Below, piece after piece: positions 47,901-58,991 of a DNA stretch of 64,000 nt (positions are counted from its first letter, which is position 1; every line of letters starts with the position of its first letter). This stretch comes from Albifimbria verrucaria (lineage: Eukaryota > Ascomycota > Sordariomycetes > Hypocreales > Stachybotryaceae), in assembly GCA_020081605.1 (NCBI GenBank), contig JAHREC010000009.1, forward strand, positions 682,001 to 746,000, given 5' to 3'. The translations under genes and the position numbers were made by a program. The notes under the pieces were generated by a model. It did not search any database and was not told where the DNA came from. It was given only the letters and a program-made list of their open reading frames with translations.

Positions 47901-48593
47901 CTAAGGCAGGGCTCAGCGCTGAGGAGATTACGTGGAGTCAGGTAATGCCGACTGCTGGAGCCATGGTTCCTAACCAGGCCCAAGTGGTAAGTGCCGGTAT
48001 ACGTTCCCATTCCGTAAAGAGAAATCTAACGTACTTGATAGTTTGCTCAAGCGGTTGACTGGTACCTCTCCCTGCTGGAGAGCCATACCGGCTGGCCATC
48101 CACCGCATTGCCACACAGGAGTCTACAGAGGAAACGGACTCTCTTCTCCTGGGTTACGCAATGGAGGGTATCCGCATGGCCGGCACTTATGGTCTCTACC
48201 GTGAAGCCGCCGCCGCAGACGTCATTACCGAGGACGATGGAAGCCAGGTCCACGTGAACCCTGGCGATCGCGTGTTTGTCTCATTCGTCTCTGCCGGCCA
48301 GGACCCTGAACGGTTCCCCGAACCGAAGAAGGTCGATCCGCGCCGCCGGCTGGAGTCGTACCTGCACTACGGTATGGGGCCACACGTGTCTCGGTCGCGA
48401 GGTCAGCCAGATTGCGCTCGTTGAGCTGTTCCGAGCGATCTTCCGCAAGAAGAACCTGCGGAGGATCCCTGGGCCTCAGGGCGAGCTGAAGAAGATACCA
48501 CGACCTGGAGGTTTCTTTGTCTACCTTACGGAGGATTGGGGCAATATGTCGCCGTTCCCCACCAGTATGAAGGTGATGTGGGATGGAGAGTGA
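44960..48593 (+). CDS. linoleate diol synthase / psi-factor-producing oxygenase (Ppo)
   Basis: An approximately 1,139-residue fusion of a haem dioxygenase/peroxidase domain (about 120-650) and a P450 domain (about 690-1130). It makes hydroperoxy and then dihydroxy fatty acids (oxylipins) that control sporulation. Visible residues: distal His in 'ATIIIHDLFW', catalytic Tyr and proximal His in 'CYRWHSC', the P450 'NQAQV' motif, and the haem Cys in CLGREVSQIAL. Introns: 45324-45381, 45621-45672, 45865-45919, 47987-48041. Breaks: 45676-45678, 46168-46171, about 47115, 48070-48072 (one base each) and 48381-48386 (two bases, a CA unit just before the haem Cys). An intact haem Cys separates it from PpoC-type enzymes, which lack it; PpoA/LDS type is my best call. 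The start could also be 44987. Confidence 0.9.
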
Positions 48594-49663
48594 GTGGGCA
48601 CCGGGGGCTTTGGCTGTAAGGTGGGTGTACCAAGATTGTTGGCAATTTCATAATTTGGGTAATTAGTTTGCAGGATACCTGTGTCTTTGGGCAAGTATGA
48701 TTTCATAGTAAGAGTAGCTGTAGTGAATATCACTGGTGATCGTTTGTGTTTATCTTGAACAACTCAAGCACTGGTGGAGTTGAATGTCTGTAAGTCATGA
48801 TTACGATGAACTGATTTCTCAACGTCGCAACAACCTCTCTTTTCCTATTATGTTTACCATAGGAAACTGGCCAGACTAGGCACTTGGTAAATTGGAGCTC
48901 GTCGTCATCAATCTTATCAGTATTACTAGATGCTTGACATGAATGTTGCACCAGCTTATTCTTCCTTACCAGATAGGGCATGCCACTGGTCGGTGGTGCT
49001 ACCCTGTACCATACATCTCGGCGACAAGCCGGTGTTTCTGGTGCGGAATTGAATCCGAAAATGGTCTGCCTTGGCCCTTTCAGCTCAATGGGGTTGGGGT
49101 CGGTAGTTTAATGCGCTTCGTGGTTATGATCGACGAGCTGAACTTCGCTCCGGCTGCATAGATCCGCTTTTGACGTAGGTGGTGGACGATAACAATAGTC
49201 TCGGGATAGGGACATATGCATTTGAGCTGTAGAAATAGTAGCACAAGTGGTGAAACTGACACAAATATGCATGTCTTAACCCGAAGGACTCCTGAAATTA
49301 AGGCTGTGTATCGTAGCAGTTGCTGGAAAGGCTCACAGCCTTGGGAGCTCATAGCTCAATATCACCATCATGGAGAGGACGATCTGCACACCTTGCCACG
49401 ATAGCCTTCCTATTTGGGCCAAAACGACCTCCATGATGGTCAAGTGCACAGTCCACGCAATGATTTTCGTTGCATTAGTAGTATAATGAAGGCCTTGTGT
49501 GGCGGTCGTAGATAGACATGAGAAGTGATGCCGAGGAGTAGGAGAAGTGTCTATATAATGGGCAAGGACGAAGACGGATTCACAACTCGAGGTCCTCAGG
49601 GTAGACACCAGAACGCCTCATACTATATTTCTCCAGCTCTAGAACAGTTTACTAGTCGTCACA
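48594..49663. other. intergenic region
   Basis: 3' flank of the Ppo gene and promoter of the lysozyme gene. No gene seen. Confidence 0.5.
49552..49558 (+). promoter_or_regulatory. TATA box of the GH24 lysozyme gene
   Basis: TATATAA lies 106 nt upstream of the start at 49664, an ideal spacing for a fungal core promoter. Confidence 0.5.
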
Positions 49664-50325
49664 ATGAGACCCGTACTCGTACTCTTGAGCGCCATCACCA
49701 TTGGCGCCCAGGCGCAATGCAATCCTCCCGCTGCCAATGCCGCGACCATCGATCTGATTTCTAGCTTCGAGGGTTGGGAGCCTGATATCTGTACGTGGAC
49801 AGCCCCTGAAGCACCCAAAGTAATGACTGCTGACGATACCTTGGCAGACCTTGACCCAACCGGCAACCCTACCGTTGGCTACGGCCACCTCTGCGCTGAC
49901 CGGTCCTGCTCCGACGTCCCGTATCCTATCCCGCTCTCTGTTGCCAACGGCAGAGCTCTCCTCCAATCGGATGTTGCTGTACGTGCTCCTACATGCAGCG
50001 GACGTGACCAACTCTAACAAGCACAACTGCAGGTTGCCCGACGGTGCATCACCTTTGACACAGCCTCGTCTGTTGTCCTCAACGCCAACCAATACGGTGC
50101 CCTGGTCAGCTGGGCCTTCAACGTTGGCTGCGGTAACTCCGGCTCATCAACCCTGATCAGACGACTCAACGCGGGCGAGAACCCGAACACTGTGGCAGCC
50201 GAGGAGCTGCCCAAGTGGACTCGAAGCAACGGCGTCGAGCTGCCTGGGCTTGTGCGTCGCCGTGCCGCCGAGGTAGCCCTGCATAGGACTGCCACGAGTG
50301 TGGGGCCTTGCCAGCCTGCTCTTGA
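49664..50325 (+). CDS. secreted GH24 (phage-type) lysozyme
   Basis: An approximately 183-residue protein. Signal peptide MRPVLVLLSAITIGAQAQ, then a GH24 fold: catalytic Glu in 'LISSFEGWEPD', 'GNPTVGYGHLC', and 'NQYGALVSWAFNVGCG' with 'STLIRRLNAGE' and 'LPGLVRRRAAEVAL'. GH24 enzymes hydrolyse peptidoglycan, so the target is bacterial wall. Introns: 49791-49847 and 49979-50032, phases exact. One break at GGGG 50302-50305: restored, the protein ends in ALPACS with stop at 50325, a usual fungal GH24 tail; as read it runs to 50401. The family is known in fungi from ancient bacterial transfer. Confidence 0.9.
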
Positions 50326-52361
50326 AGGGGCTGGAGAGGGGACGATTGATTCAAGGTTAAAGCCAAAGCAAGGGCTGCTTGAGCTGCAGGATGCTAGATG
50401 ACATCAAGCTTGTACAGATATATGGATAGCTAGTCAGATTCCGAATAATATTCTACGAAATGAGAACCCACAAGCTCCAATCGAGCTAGTCAGAGGATGC
50501 GCCAGTGAGAGCGACCGACCGACCGACCGCAACACACATATCCTGGATTGCTATTTGCGTGCAATCAATTGCTAATTGACCCACCAATGATGACTGGCTT
50601 GGCAATACCGGCGGCCGAAGCTGCTGATTCCAAAAGCGTCGCATGCTATTGTTGTATGCCCGTCATTTCCCCAGGGTATCGGAGCGAAAAGAAATGACCC
50701 AGGACAGACATCGTGGATCAACCGTACTCTCTCGCCCTCCCATGTTAATTTCCGTGCGCTGTAATTATGCCAATATTACTGAGATAGGAAGTGTCATGCG
50801 ATCAGCAGCGCTCGTTGCTGGCACTTCGGGGATAACCAGAAAGAGGTCCAAGTTGTCAAGGCGCGCTCATGAAGCTGACCACGGCGGGCGGCGAATCATG
50901 GCCACGGCTGCCTCACGGCGAGGGCAGAAGCAATGGCTTTGCTCCTCTCGTATTCTGGCCTTGCCTTGCCTTGCCTTGCCGGTACGGCTGCCGGGTGCAC
51001 AATGCTTCAGCCCGGTTGGTTGGTGCCATCACAAAGGTCTTTTGAGAAGGTCTTCACCCAAAGCGTTGCCCTTCGTGTGGCTCCCTGAAACCGTACTCAA
51101 CTCGAAAAGAAGGAGAATGGTTTCCCAGCGTCGCCTTTCCCCAGGCATTCGTCTTACCCCTTGCAGGCAAAAGTCGGTCGTGACAGGGATCTCCTGAACG
51201 CATTAGGCAGGCTGGAGATCGTGGAGTTTCAATCCCTGCACGCAACCGCATCCTACGCTGGTTGTTGCTAAATATACGGGCAAGGCGAATGTTCTCCTGA
51301 GCTGCACTGCTTGCTTGGCAGAAAGGGAAAAGGGATACGAGTGATTGTTACCGTAGTGCGTGCCATATCCTCCTGACCAGCACACAGACTGCTGCTCGCC
51401 AACCAGCCTTTTGCCCGAGCAAACAAAATGTTTTAGTGCTGGCATCAAGTGGGTATGGCAAGCTAACACAATCACCAGCCCCTCCCTTCCGTCGGCGGCA
51501 AACAGACCCACGGTTGGTTGGGACTAACAATGCTGACTCTGGGCCACAAAGAGCCTGCTCCAGATGATTGTCTTCTCAACCAACTTCATCTATATGCGTA
51601 GTGGCTGAGTAAGGAAGCTCGATATTCCGGGTTCTTACTGAGACCCAAGGTAACCACAAGTAACAAGGCGCGGTTTCAGATCATGGGAACAGGACAGGAC
51701 GACAGGCTCCCGGGTGGAGCACCAACAGCTCATGCAACCCACCCAGCAGCTTAGAATAGCAGACGAGCCAGGGATTGGCAGCTAACCCCTGATGCTGTGC
51801 CCCTGTGGCTGTCAGCAGCCGCTTGCATTATTCCCCGGCCTCCTAGGATCAGTCCTCAGATCCTATTGGCAAGGGACCCCTGGGCGAACAAGTTTCAAGC
51901 CTAGGATGACACGGACAGCGAGGCGGGCCATTGGCTGTGCGCACACGCAGCAACGGATGGAGAGAAAATAGGGCTACGTCGAGCAGGGATGTCGAATCAA
52001 GAGGGAGCTCGGATGATCCAGCCGTGGGCCAAGCCGGCGCGCAGCTCACACACTGACACCCTCGGGAGGCTGAGATATATGAATCGGCGTCGTGCCACCC
52101 CCAACACAACCTTGGCAGATTCTCTATTCATTTTCCTTCTCTGTTACCACATTCGTTTCTTGACTCGACCTGTTGTTAGTGATTCATTTTCCTTGTTCAA
52201 CTCAGCCTCAACAACGCTTCACGACTACACGGGCCCTTTGAGATTCCTTTTATTTATCATTCATCTTCTCTCCGGACCGGTTCCGATTTGAAAGACATAC
52301 CAACAACCTCTTCACAACTCCCACAACTCAACAACAACAAAGCAAAACCAAATCAGTCACC
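50326..52361. other. 2.0-kb intergenic region
   Basis: Holds short GACC (50512-50528) and CTTGC (50958-50981) tandem runs and, from about 52070, a TATATGAA element and a CA/CT-rich leader for the next gene. No gene seen. Confidence 0.5.
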
Positions 52362-52992
52362 ATGAAGTTCACCGCTGCCGCCCTCTCCCTCGGCCTCGCC
52401 TCCGTGGCCTCTGCCCAGCTGGCTGCCATCCCCGTCATCGCAGCCGTCGCCCTGGTACCGCCTCGTGCCCCGGCACCGACCTGAACCAGGAGTGCCGCAA
52501 CACTGAGCAGGTTGCCCGCGCCCTTGTCCGTTCTTTCATCGACTACGGCATCTACCACCCCAACCAGATGGCCGCCATCACCTCTCTAATGGCCTTCGAG
52601 TCGCTCGACTTCAAGTTCAAGCGCAACCAGAACCCCGAGCACTACGGCCAGGGTACCGCCAACCAGCAGAGCGCCCAGTACAACCTGCTGTACGCCAAGT
52701 CCATCCCCGAGCTTGAGCCCCTGGTCAGGAGTTCGCCTCTGCCGATGCCATGACCCCCGACCAGAAGACCTCCATGCTCACTGCCATCATTGCCGATGAC
52801 CAGTGGAACTTCGGCACCGGTGCCTGGTTCATCACCAGCCAGTGCCCTGACGTCCTCGACCAGCTCGCCAGCAACGCTGACGCTGGCTTCGACGCCTACA
52901 TGGTCTGCATCGGTATTCCTCTGGAGGGCGGAATCGACCCCAAGCGCACTGAGTACTGGAACAACGCCAAGGCTGCCTTCAAGGTCGTCTAA
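52362..52992 (+). CDS. small secreted protein, possibly lysozyme-like
   Basis: An approximately 210-residue secreted protein. Signal peptide MKFTAAALSLGLASVASAQ, then a mature chain with four Cys (in 'ASCPGTD', 'QECRN', 'TSQCPD' and 'YMVCIG'), 'MAAITSLMAFESLDFKF', 'PEHYGQGTANQQSAQYN' and 'DDQWNFGTGAWFITSQC'. This is a conserved fungal secreted family. Its helix-Glu-Ser and GQGT/AWF pattern recalls lysozyme-like folds, but I cannot assign a catalytic residue with confidence. Strong start context (TCACCATGA) and a long CA-rich leader suggest high expression. Two breaks, at CCC 52450-52452 and about 52724-52727, need one base each; as read the frame ends after about 40 residues. Confidence 0.72.
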
Positions 52993-53527
52993 GGGACGTT
53001 GACTTTCTGGACCTAAGTCACAATGTGCTGGCAAGCAGAGCTTGTGGGTACGCCTCTTCACTGTATATATAACCCTAGAGAATCGGATCTTTTCAATAGA
53101 TGAAGCGTGGTCGGGAACCCAGTTGCATCAACCTGGAGCAGGGAATCAAATGTAATCGCCGGTGACACTCTGATGATTTAAGGCTTTGAGGGATAGCGAG
53201 AGGATCGAGCATTTGGTGGATCTTATTTTTATTGGGAATCTCAATCATTTCGAACTTCATCTGCCGCATCTGAGTGACTGATCCATATAATTGCCACATC
53301 CATGAAGCCTTAAACCACTGTATGTTTTGACGATAAACCGTAGTGACAAGATGCCATATTTACAAACAATTGTGATTATCTTCTCTCTCTGACTCTCCAT
53401 GATCAGGTTCCATACTAATTCACATTCATCTTCTCATCATATAGAAATCAACTCTCAGTAATCGCACTCACTGAGTCTCCAGCAATATTAATACTAGAAA
53501 CATTTGCCGCCTCTATACTCACCCTTT
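52993..53527. other. intergenic region between convergent genes
   Basis: AT-richer 3' flanks; no gene seen. Confidence 0.5.
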
Positions 53528-55185
53528 CTACAACATCATTTGGTCCGCAATGTCAGCCCAGTAATCACATCTCCGCTTTAGGTCATCATCTACAGGCACC
53601 ATCTCTGTCGTGCCGTTCGTCCCAAACACGAGGCGATCCTTCGCTCCAGGAGACCACTGCACCCACTCTGCCGATCCCCATAGCGGTGCTTGTTCGGGTC
53701 AAAGGATCGGATAAAACTCGTCCAGTACCCCTGAATCAGAGGAGGTGCGAGCTCATTGATGCCGCCAGGCTCGTAACTCTCTGGTGGTACTGCATATCCG
53801 GGCCCCAACCACGCACGCAGCTCGATAATGTGTGGCACACCCAAGCCTTGCTCCATTTCCTGAGGATCCTGCACGTCCCATAGATATGCATACGACGCTG
53901 GGGCGCTGAACCGCGCCAGTTGTGTGTTTACAAACATGGCTGGACACATGTACCGGACCTCCCCATACACGTTGCTCGCCTGCCGCCAGAAACAGCCCGA
54001 GCCTGGCGACGGATGCGGCTCACAAGTATGGTTTGGATTGGGATACAGGGAGTTGATCTCCCGAGCTGTTCGATCGTCAACGCTGGATACTGATTGAGCA
54101 AGAACTCGTTACTGTTGGCCAGCGTGCCTGTACGTTCCGGGACAAACTTGGTTCCGCCATTAGACGTGTCGCCTAGGATCGTGGGCACACGGATGAAGCG
54201 ACCGTCGCGGAAGGCTGTGTACAGATAGTCGGAAACGAACTCGCCGTCAATCACAGGCTCCCACATGTAGACGGGGGATCAGCGCCGCCAGGCAAAGGTA
54301 TGTTCTTGTTCTTATCCTGGATCTCCATCACGGTCTTGCCCCGGAGGCAAGCCACGTTGTTAGGCCCAACACAGCCAAGACGCGCAGCAAGGTGGTTGTA
54401 CTGATACTGCGATTGCGCCACGGTAAGCGTCGTAGCAAAAGAAGGAGACTCAGATATCGCTGCGTGGAAGAGACCCAAGTCCGTCCCGTTATTGGCCGTC
54501 AAGTGGAGCGCGACACTCGCAGCGCCAGCGCTCGTTCCTCCCAATACGACGTGGTCCGGATCGCCGCCAAACTTGGATATATGCTGTTGGACCCATTCCA
54601 GGGCCTTGCGTTGGTCGCGCAGTCCGTTGTTGGTTGGTATGGAAGTTCCATCGGTCAAGAAGCCGTAGGGGCCCACGCGGTAGTTGATGTTTACGACCAC
54701 GATGTCGTACTCACTCGCGATGATCAACCCAGAAGCGTTGATTCCGGGACTCGAGTTGGTGCTGAAGCCGCCGCCTTGCAGGTAGAAGAAGACGGGCAAT
54801 TTCGAGTCCTTGGTTGCGTTGCTGGGCGCTTGTACGTCCACAAAAAGGCAGTCCTCCGAGGTTGACTTCTCCGTTGTTGGTGTTGCTAATCCTAAACAAT
54901 GAGGGCCATGCTATAAGCCGTCAGCTCTTGCTTCTCGCCATCCTCAGCACTCCTTACCTCTTCAGCTGACTGCACGTCTTCCGTCATGGGCGGGTCAGAG
55001 GGCGCCTGGAATCGTAAGTCGTACAGTGGAGGCGCCGCATATCGCATGCCCAGCCATTGACTTATGCCGTTTGAGAGTGTTACACCCCGATATTGACTGT
55101 ACGAAAGGTCGACAAGGTCCGGGACCGCATAAACCAGGGACGACAAGAGAGATGCCACAGCCAAGAGCTGTGTATGATGCACCAT
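53528..55185 (-). CDS. secreted type-B carboxylesterase
   Basis: An approximately 537-residue alpha/beta-hydrolase of the carboxylesterase/lipase (COesterase) family. Signal peptide MVHHTQLLAVASLLSSLVYA; 'HGPHCLG' and 'SEDCLFVDVQAP'; oxyanion-hole 'YLQGGGF'; nucleophile Ser in 'LGGTSAGAASV'; 'NINYRVGPYGFL'. Many NxS/T sites fit secretion. It hydrolyses esters or acylglycerols; the substrate is not deducible. One intron, 54911-54957, phase 0. Three breaks: 54273-54277, 54060-54062 and 53676-53679; each needs one base, giving the normal C-terminus 'DYWADIADQMML' and stop at 53528. Confidence 0.88.
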
Positions 55186-56259
55186 GCTGATTGGTGCTTC
55201 CAAGGGAACACTGTGACGGCAATGTGTTCTCACTTGCTGGTACTGCGCTCTCCCTCAGCCCCGGGAGATCTTGGATATAAGTAAGACGTCTATTCTCACA
55301 CTGCAGGCAGCTAGTTCAAGCACTGCGGGCCTCTACTGTCCCGAGCATACATAACGTCATTTCAGACCATTTCATACTTTGATTTCTCCTTGATCGACTC
55401 GGACGAGTTAGCCCGTCTTGCTATTATCAATTGCTACTCCTCCGCCCCAGAAAAGTGCCCATCATCGATCCTCAATGCTTATTTGTGATCTCTTTTGCTT
55501 AGCACATCCTTACTGTTTTCAGTCCTCATCGCTAGAAGCGCTTCAGCCTCGATACAGCTGGCGAAGAATCTTGGCCCAGGCAAATAAAGTACGGGAAACT
55601 GAGACTCATGTCTTGGAGCTACACGGCAACGGCCACAACACTGGGTCATGGGGGTGTCTGTCATCTTGGGCCCTTTCACACGTCAATTGACTAAGACATT
55701 GCCGGGTGGAAGGACGGGAGTTCGGCTACAGGACGGTTTCTTGAAATGAATGCGGCTGTGATACAGCAGGATCAGCTTGAGTCCTGATGTCAACGACCTG
55801 GAACCAGGATCTAAGCTCGCACGGCATATTATCAACAACGAGACTAACAATGGCGAGCAACTAAACATGAACAGACTAGCGGTCATGGCCAAGATCTGAA
55901 GGAAAGTTCCTTCTGGAATCACCATCTAGATTGTGATGCTGATCGGCATCCATTTCTCACACCCACCGCAGGAATTCGATATGAAGTTTACCCCAAGGGC
56001 TAGAATCCAGCTTATCCACACCCTCCTTCTAACCAGATGCGTGTCCTTTCCGTGCTAAGCTTTCAAAACAAGCCTGTCGTCTCTTTTCTCCCTTCTTTTC
56101 TCGGTAAACCTTGAGACTCTCCCTTTGTCGGGACAACTTGTCGGGACGAGGGATCAACACAAGGGTGTCAGACATGGGCTAACCTCACTTGCAAATAGAC
56201 GAAACACTCATTCTCCTGCACTGGAGCTTAGATCTACTATACTAACTAACATACAAGGG
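55186..56259. other. intergenic region
   Basis: Promoter of the esterase gene, with a TTATATCC element on the minus strand at 55273-55280 about 90 nt upstream, and 3' flank of the GH43 gene. No gene seen. Confidence 0.5.
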
Positions 56260-57898
56260 TTACTGGTACTGCTCCTTGACCTCGTAGCGGTCCCGCGGGT
56301 CCTTCACAGGCCTATACAAGAAGTAGTCAAACTTGGCCGTACGGGCCGTGCCGTTGAGATCTGATGCCGCTACGCCCACAAAGGCGCCCGTGAAACTACC
56401 GCTTCGCTCTCGGTTCTGCCCGCCGCACTCATCCGACAGGAGCGATGCGTCAAAGACTGGGCCGATCTTCTGCAGCTCGCCGCCCTCTAGCGCGTAGCTG
56501 AACTGCAGCTGGTTGTTGCGCACGCTCACCGCGAGCCGGACCTTGCCCTCGCTAGGGAGCTGCACCGGTGGGGGCCGGGCTTCGTCAGGTTGCCGTCCGG
56601 GTATGACGCCTCGGAGCTCATGATGAGCAGTTCACGCTTGCCGTCCGAATGCGCCGTCACGGTTATGTAGAAGAAGTTGAACCGAGCGTAGTACGCCGTC
56701 AGGCCGGCATACTCGCGCTCGTCCTCGGGGAGAAGTCGACGACCGTCTCAGCGTCGTACGAGAAGTGAGTCTGGCGTCGCGCCACAAGAGCTTGCTCGAA
56801 CCATGACGCAATGCTCTCACGCCCAATGAGCGTCAGCTTGCCGTCGTCCTTGGAAGTCGAGAAGATGCGCTCCGGCTCTGGCGTGCGCAACCACTGGAAG
56901 TCGCGAGGCAGGCCGTCCTCAAAGGTGTATCGTTTTTCGGCCCAGTACTTCTCTTCGTTAAATGCACCAGGGACGTCGACAAGGAGTGAAGGGATAGGTC
57001 CGTTCTTGACGCGCAGCCAGCCATCGTCGCTCCAGTAGCACTCTTGAATACCCGTCTCACGACCCAGAACGCATCGCCGTGTCTGTCCAATAGGCCGACC
57101 CATCAGGTGCACAAGGTAGGGCTTACAGTCAGGCGTGTGAACGATGCCGCCATGGCCAGCACGCTGAACGGCCGCGAATGGGGCGTCCTTGGCCGTCAGG
57201 ATATGCTCCTCGGGATGCGTCTCGTAGGGGCCGTCGATGTTGCGTGACCGGGCCATGGTGCAAGCGTGGTTATAGCCAGTGCCGCCCTCCGCGACAAGCA
57301 GATGATACCAGCCATCGCGCTTATACAGATGAGGACCCTCGGTCAACTTCAAATTGGTTCCGGTGTAGATGTTCTTGCGAGGCCCAACCAGCTTTCCCTT
57401 GACGGGGTCGAACTCCTGCAAAGCAATGCCAGCGAACAGAAGCGGCCGGGCACGGTGATCCCACATCATATTGATAAACCACTTGCGGCCGTCGTCATCG
57501 TGAAACAGAGAAGGATCGAAGCCTGATGAGTTGATATAGAAGGGCTCGGACCACGGTCCGGTGATGGACAGGGCATGCACGATATAGTTGTGGCAGTCTC
57601 TGAAGGCACCATCCAAACGCTTGACATCGGTGTAAACGAGCCAGAATCTCTCGCCGTCGTGCGATATACAAGGTGCCCAGATGCCGCCGCTGTCTGGGTT
57701 TCCTCTCATATCCAGCTGTGACTTGCGTGTCAAGGGTCGCGACACAAGCTCCCAGTTAGCCAAGTCCTTAGACTGGTGAATCTGCACACCAGGGAACCAT
57801 TGGAAGGTCGACGTGGCGATGTAATAGTCGTCACCGACCCGGCATATGGACGGGTCCAGGTTGAACCCAGGGAGGATGGGATTGCGCACGGGAGGCAT
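56260..57898 (-). CDS. GH43 beta-xylosidase/arabinofuranosidase (intracellular)
   Basis: An approximately 546-residue single-exon enzyme of GH43 (XynB-like). The five-bladed propeller shows catalytic-base Asp in 'PGFNLDPSICRVGDDYYIA', pKa-modulating Asp in 'SSGFDPSLFHDDDG' and catalytic-acid Glu in 'LKLTEGPHLYKRDGWYH'. The C-terminal beta-sandwich (GH43_C2) begins near 'FSYDAETVVDFSP'. It cleaves terminal xylose or arabinose from xylo-oligosaccharides. No signal peptide, as in fungal intracellular XynB-type enzymes. Two breaks, at GGGG 56727-56730 and GGGGG 56570-56574, need one base each. Start at 57898 (MPPVRNPILPGF); the longer frame upstream has no ATG. Confidence 0.88.
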
Positions 57899-58991
57899 AT
57901 CGGCGGTGTTGGCAATTGCTCTTTTCGTTCGGCTAGGGACGAATCCCGCCTTGACAAGACGCAGCAAGAAGACTACTTAAGATGCCTGTCAAGTCAATGC
58001 GGAGAAGCTGTGCGGAGTCGATGCTGGTGGAACGACCCCACGAACCCGTCTTGACATTCAGTAATAACCGGCATTAGTATCGTCTCCGCCCCCGTCATCC
58101 CAGGTCAACAATGGCCAGCAAGCAATGCTAAGAGGGACCCCTCATGCTTGCAGGTTCCAAGCCATGTCACTTGCCTGGTTGAGTATGAGATGCAACGATG
58201 AAGGCCTTGTTGCAACCATCAGTACGTGGGAGGTTTGTGCAAAGGCCACAACTACCGGGTGTCGACGTCACAATTGATGCTGGGTCTCTGAACGGTGTTC
58301 GGTATTCTTTTCTGTCCGACATGATCCATGGGGACTGGCCCTGATTATGGTATACGAAACAATCGGCTTGGGCATATGCTTCTGAGACGGCATCATCACA
58401 GGCTCATGGGCATGAACAGGTTCGCGATTGGTGGGGATAAACACTTAATACTACAGCAACATGGGTAAAGTCCCTACAGTTGCAACATATGGTATACAGA
58501 GGTTCCAAGAGGCAAAAGCCTCATTCCGGGTCTAGGGGTTCAGCGTCGGGCCAAGACATCCTTTTCGTCCATGATACAGGACCAGGTCCGACTTATGGCG
58601 GCCTCGACGTCCCCGTGCTTCTCCATCATCGAAACAGAACGCTGAAGCATGGGAATCCCTTCCCATCTTCACGGCTAAATTACCCACCCTATGTCATTAG
58701 CCCCGTGGCAGATGGCCCATGCCCTTGGAGTTACCCCACAGACTGGGGTTCTTCCCCAACTGTCAAACCCCCGCCTCTCGTGATGGATGCGTGCAACAAC
58801 GTCAAGCAGCATCTAATAAGCCAGCGGCCGACTTCTTATCCGGAGCCGATGTCCTCAAAAGCCTGCCGGGGCTTGAAGCCCCGACCTGAGACATGCGAGC
58901 CTGCTTGTCTTGCTGCAGGGGCGTCTGCTGCAGCTAATCGAGAGAATTAGGCCATGCCGATTTGTGCCCAAGATGATCGACCACAATAACA
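57899..58991. other. intergenic region
   Basis: GH43 promoter and P450 3' flank. One 156-codon plus-strand frame (58480-58950) has no family feature. No gene supported. Confidence 0.5.

Noticed and set aside
50512..50528. CRISPR-like or regulatory meaning of short tandem repeats
   Set aside because: Simple 4-5 base microsatellites without spacers.
87..57898. Programmed +1 ribosomal frameshifting
   Set aside because: About 47 sites with no shared slippery codon or stop context, in genes whose relatives read continuously, fit missing bases better.
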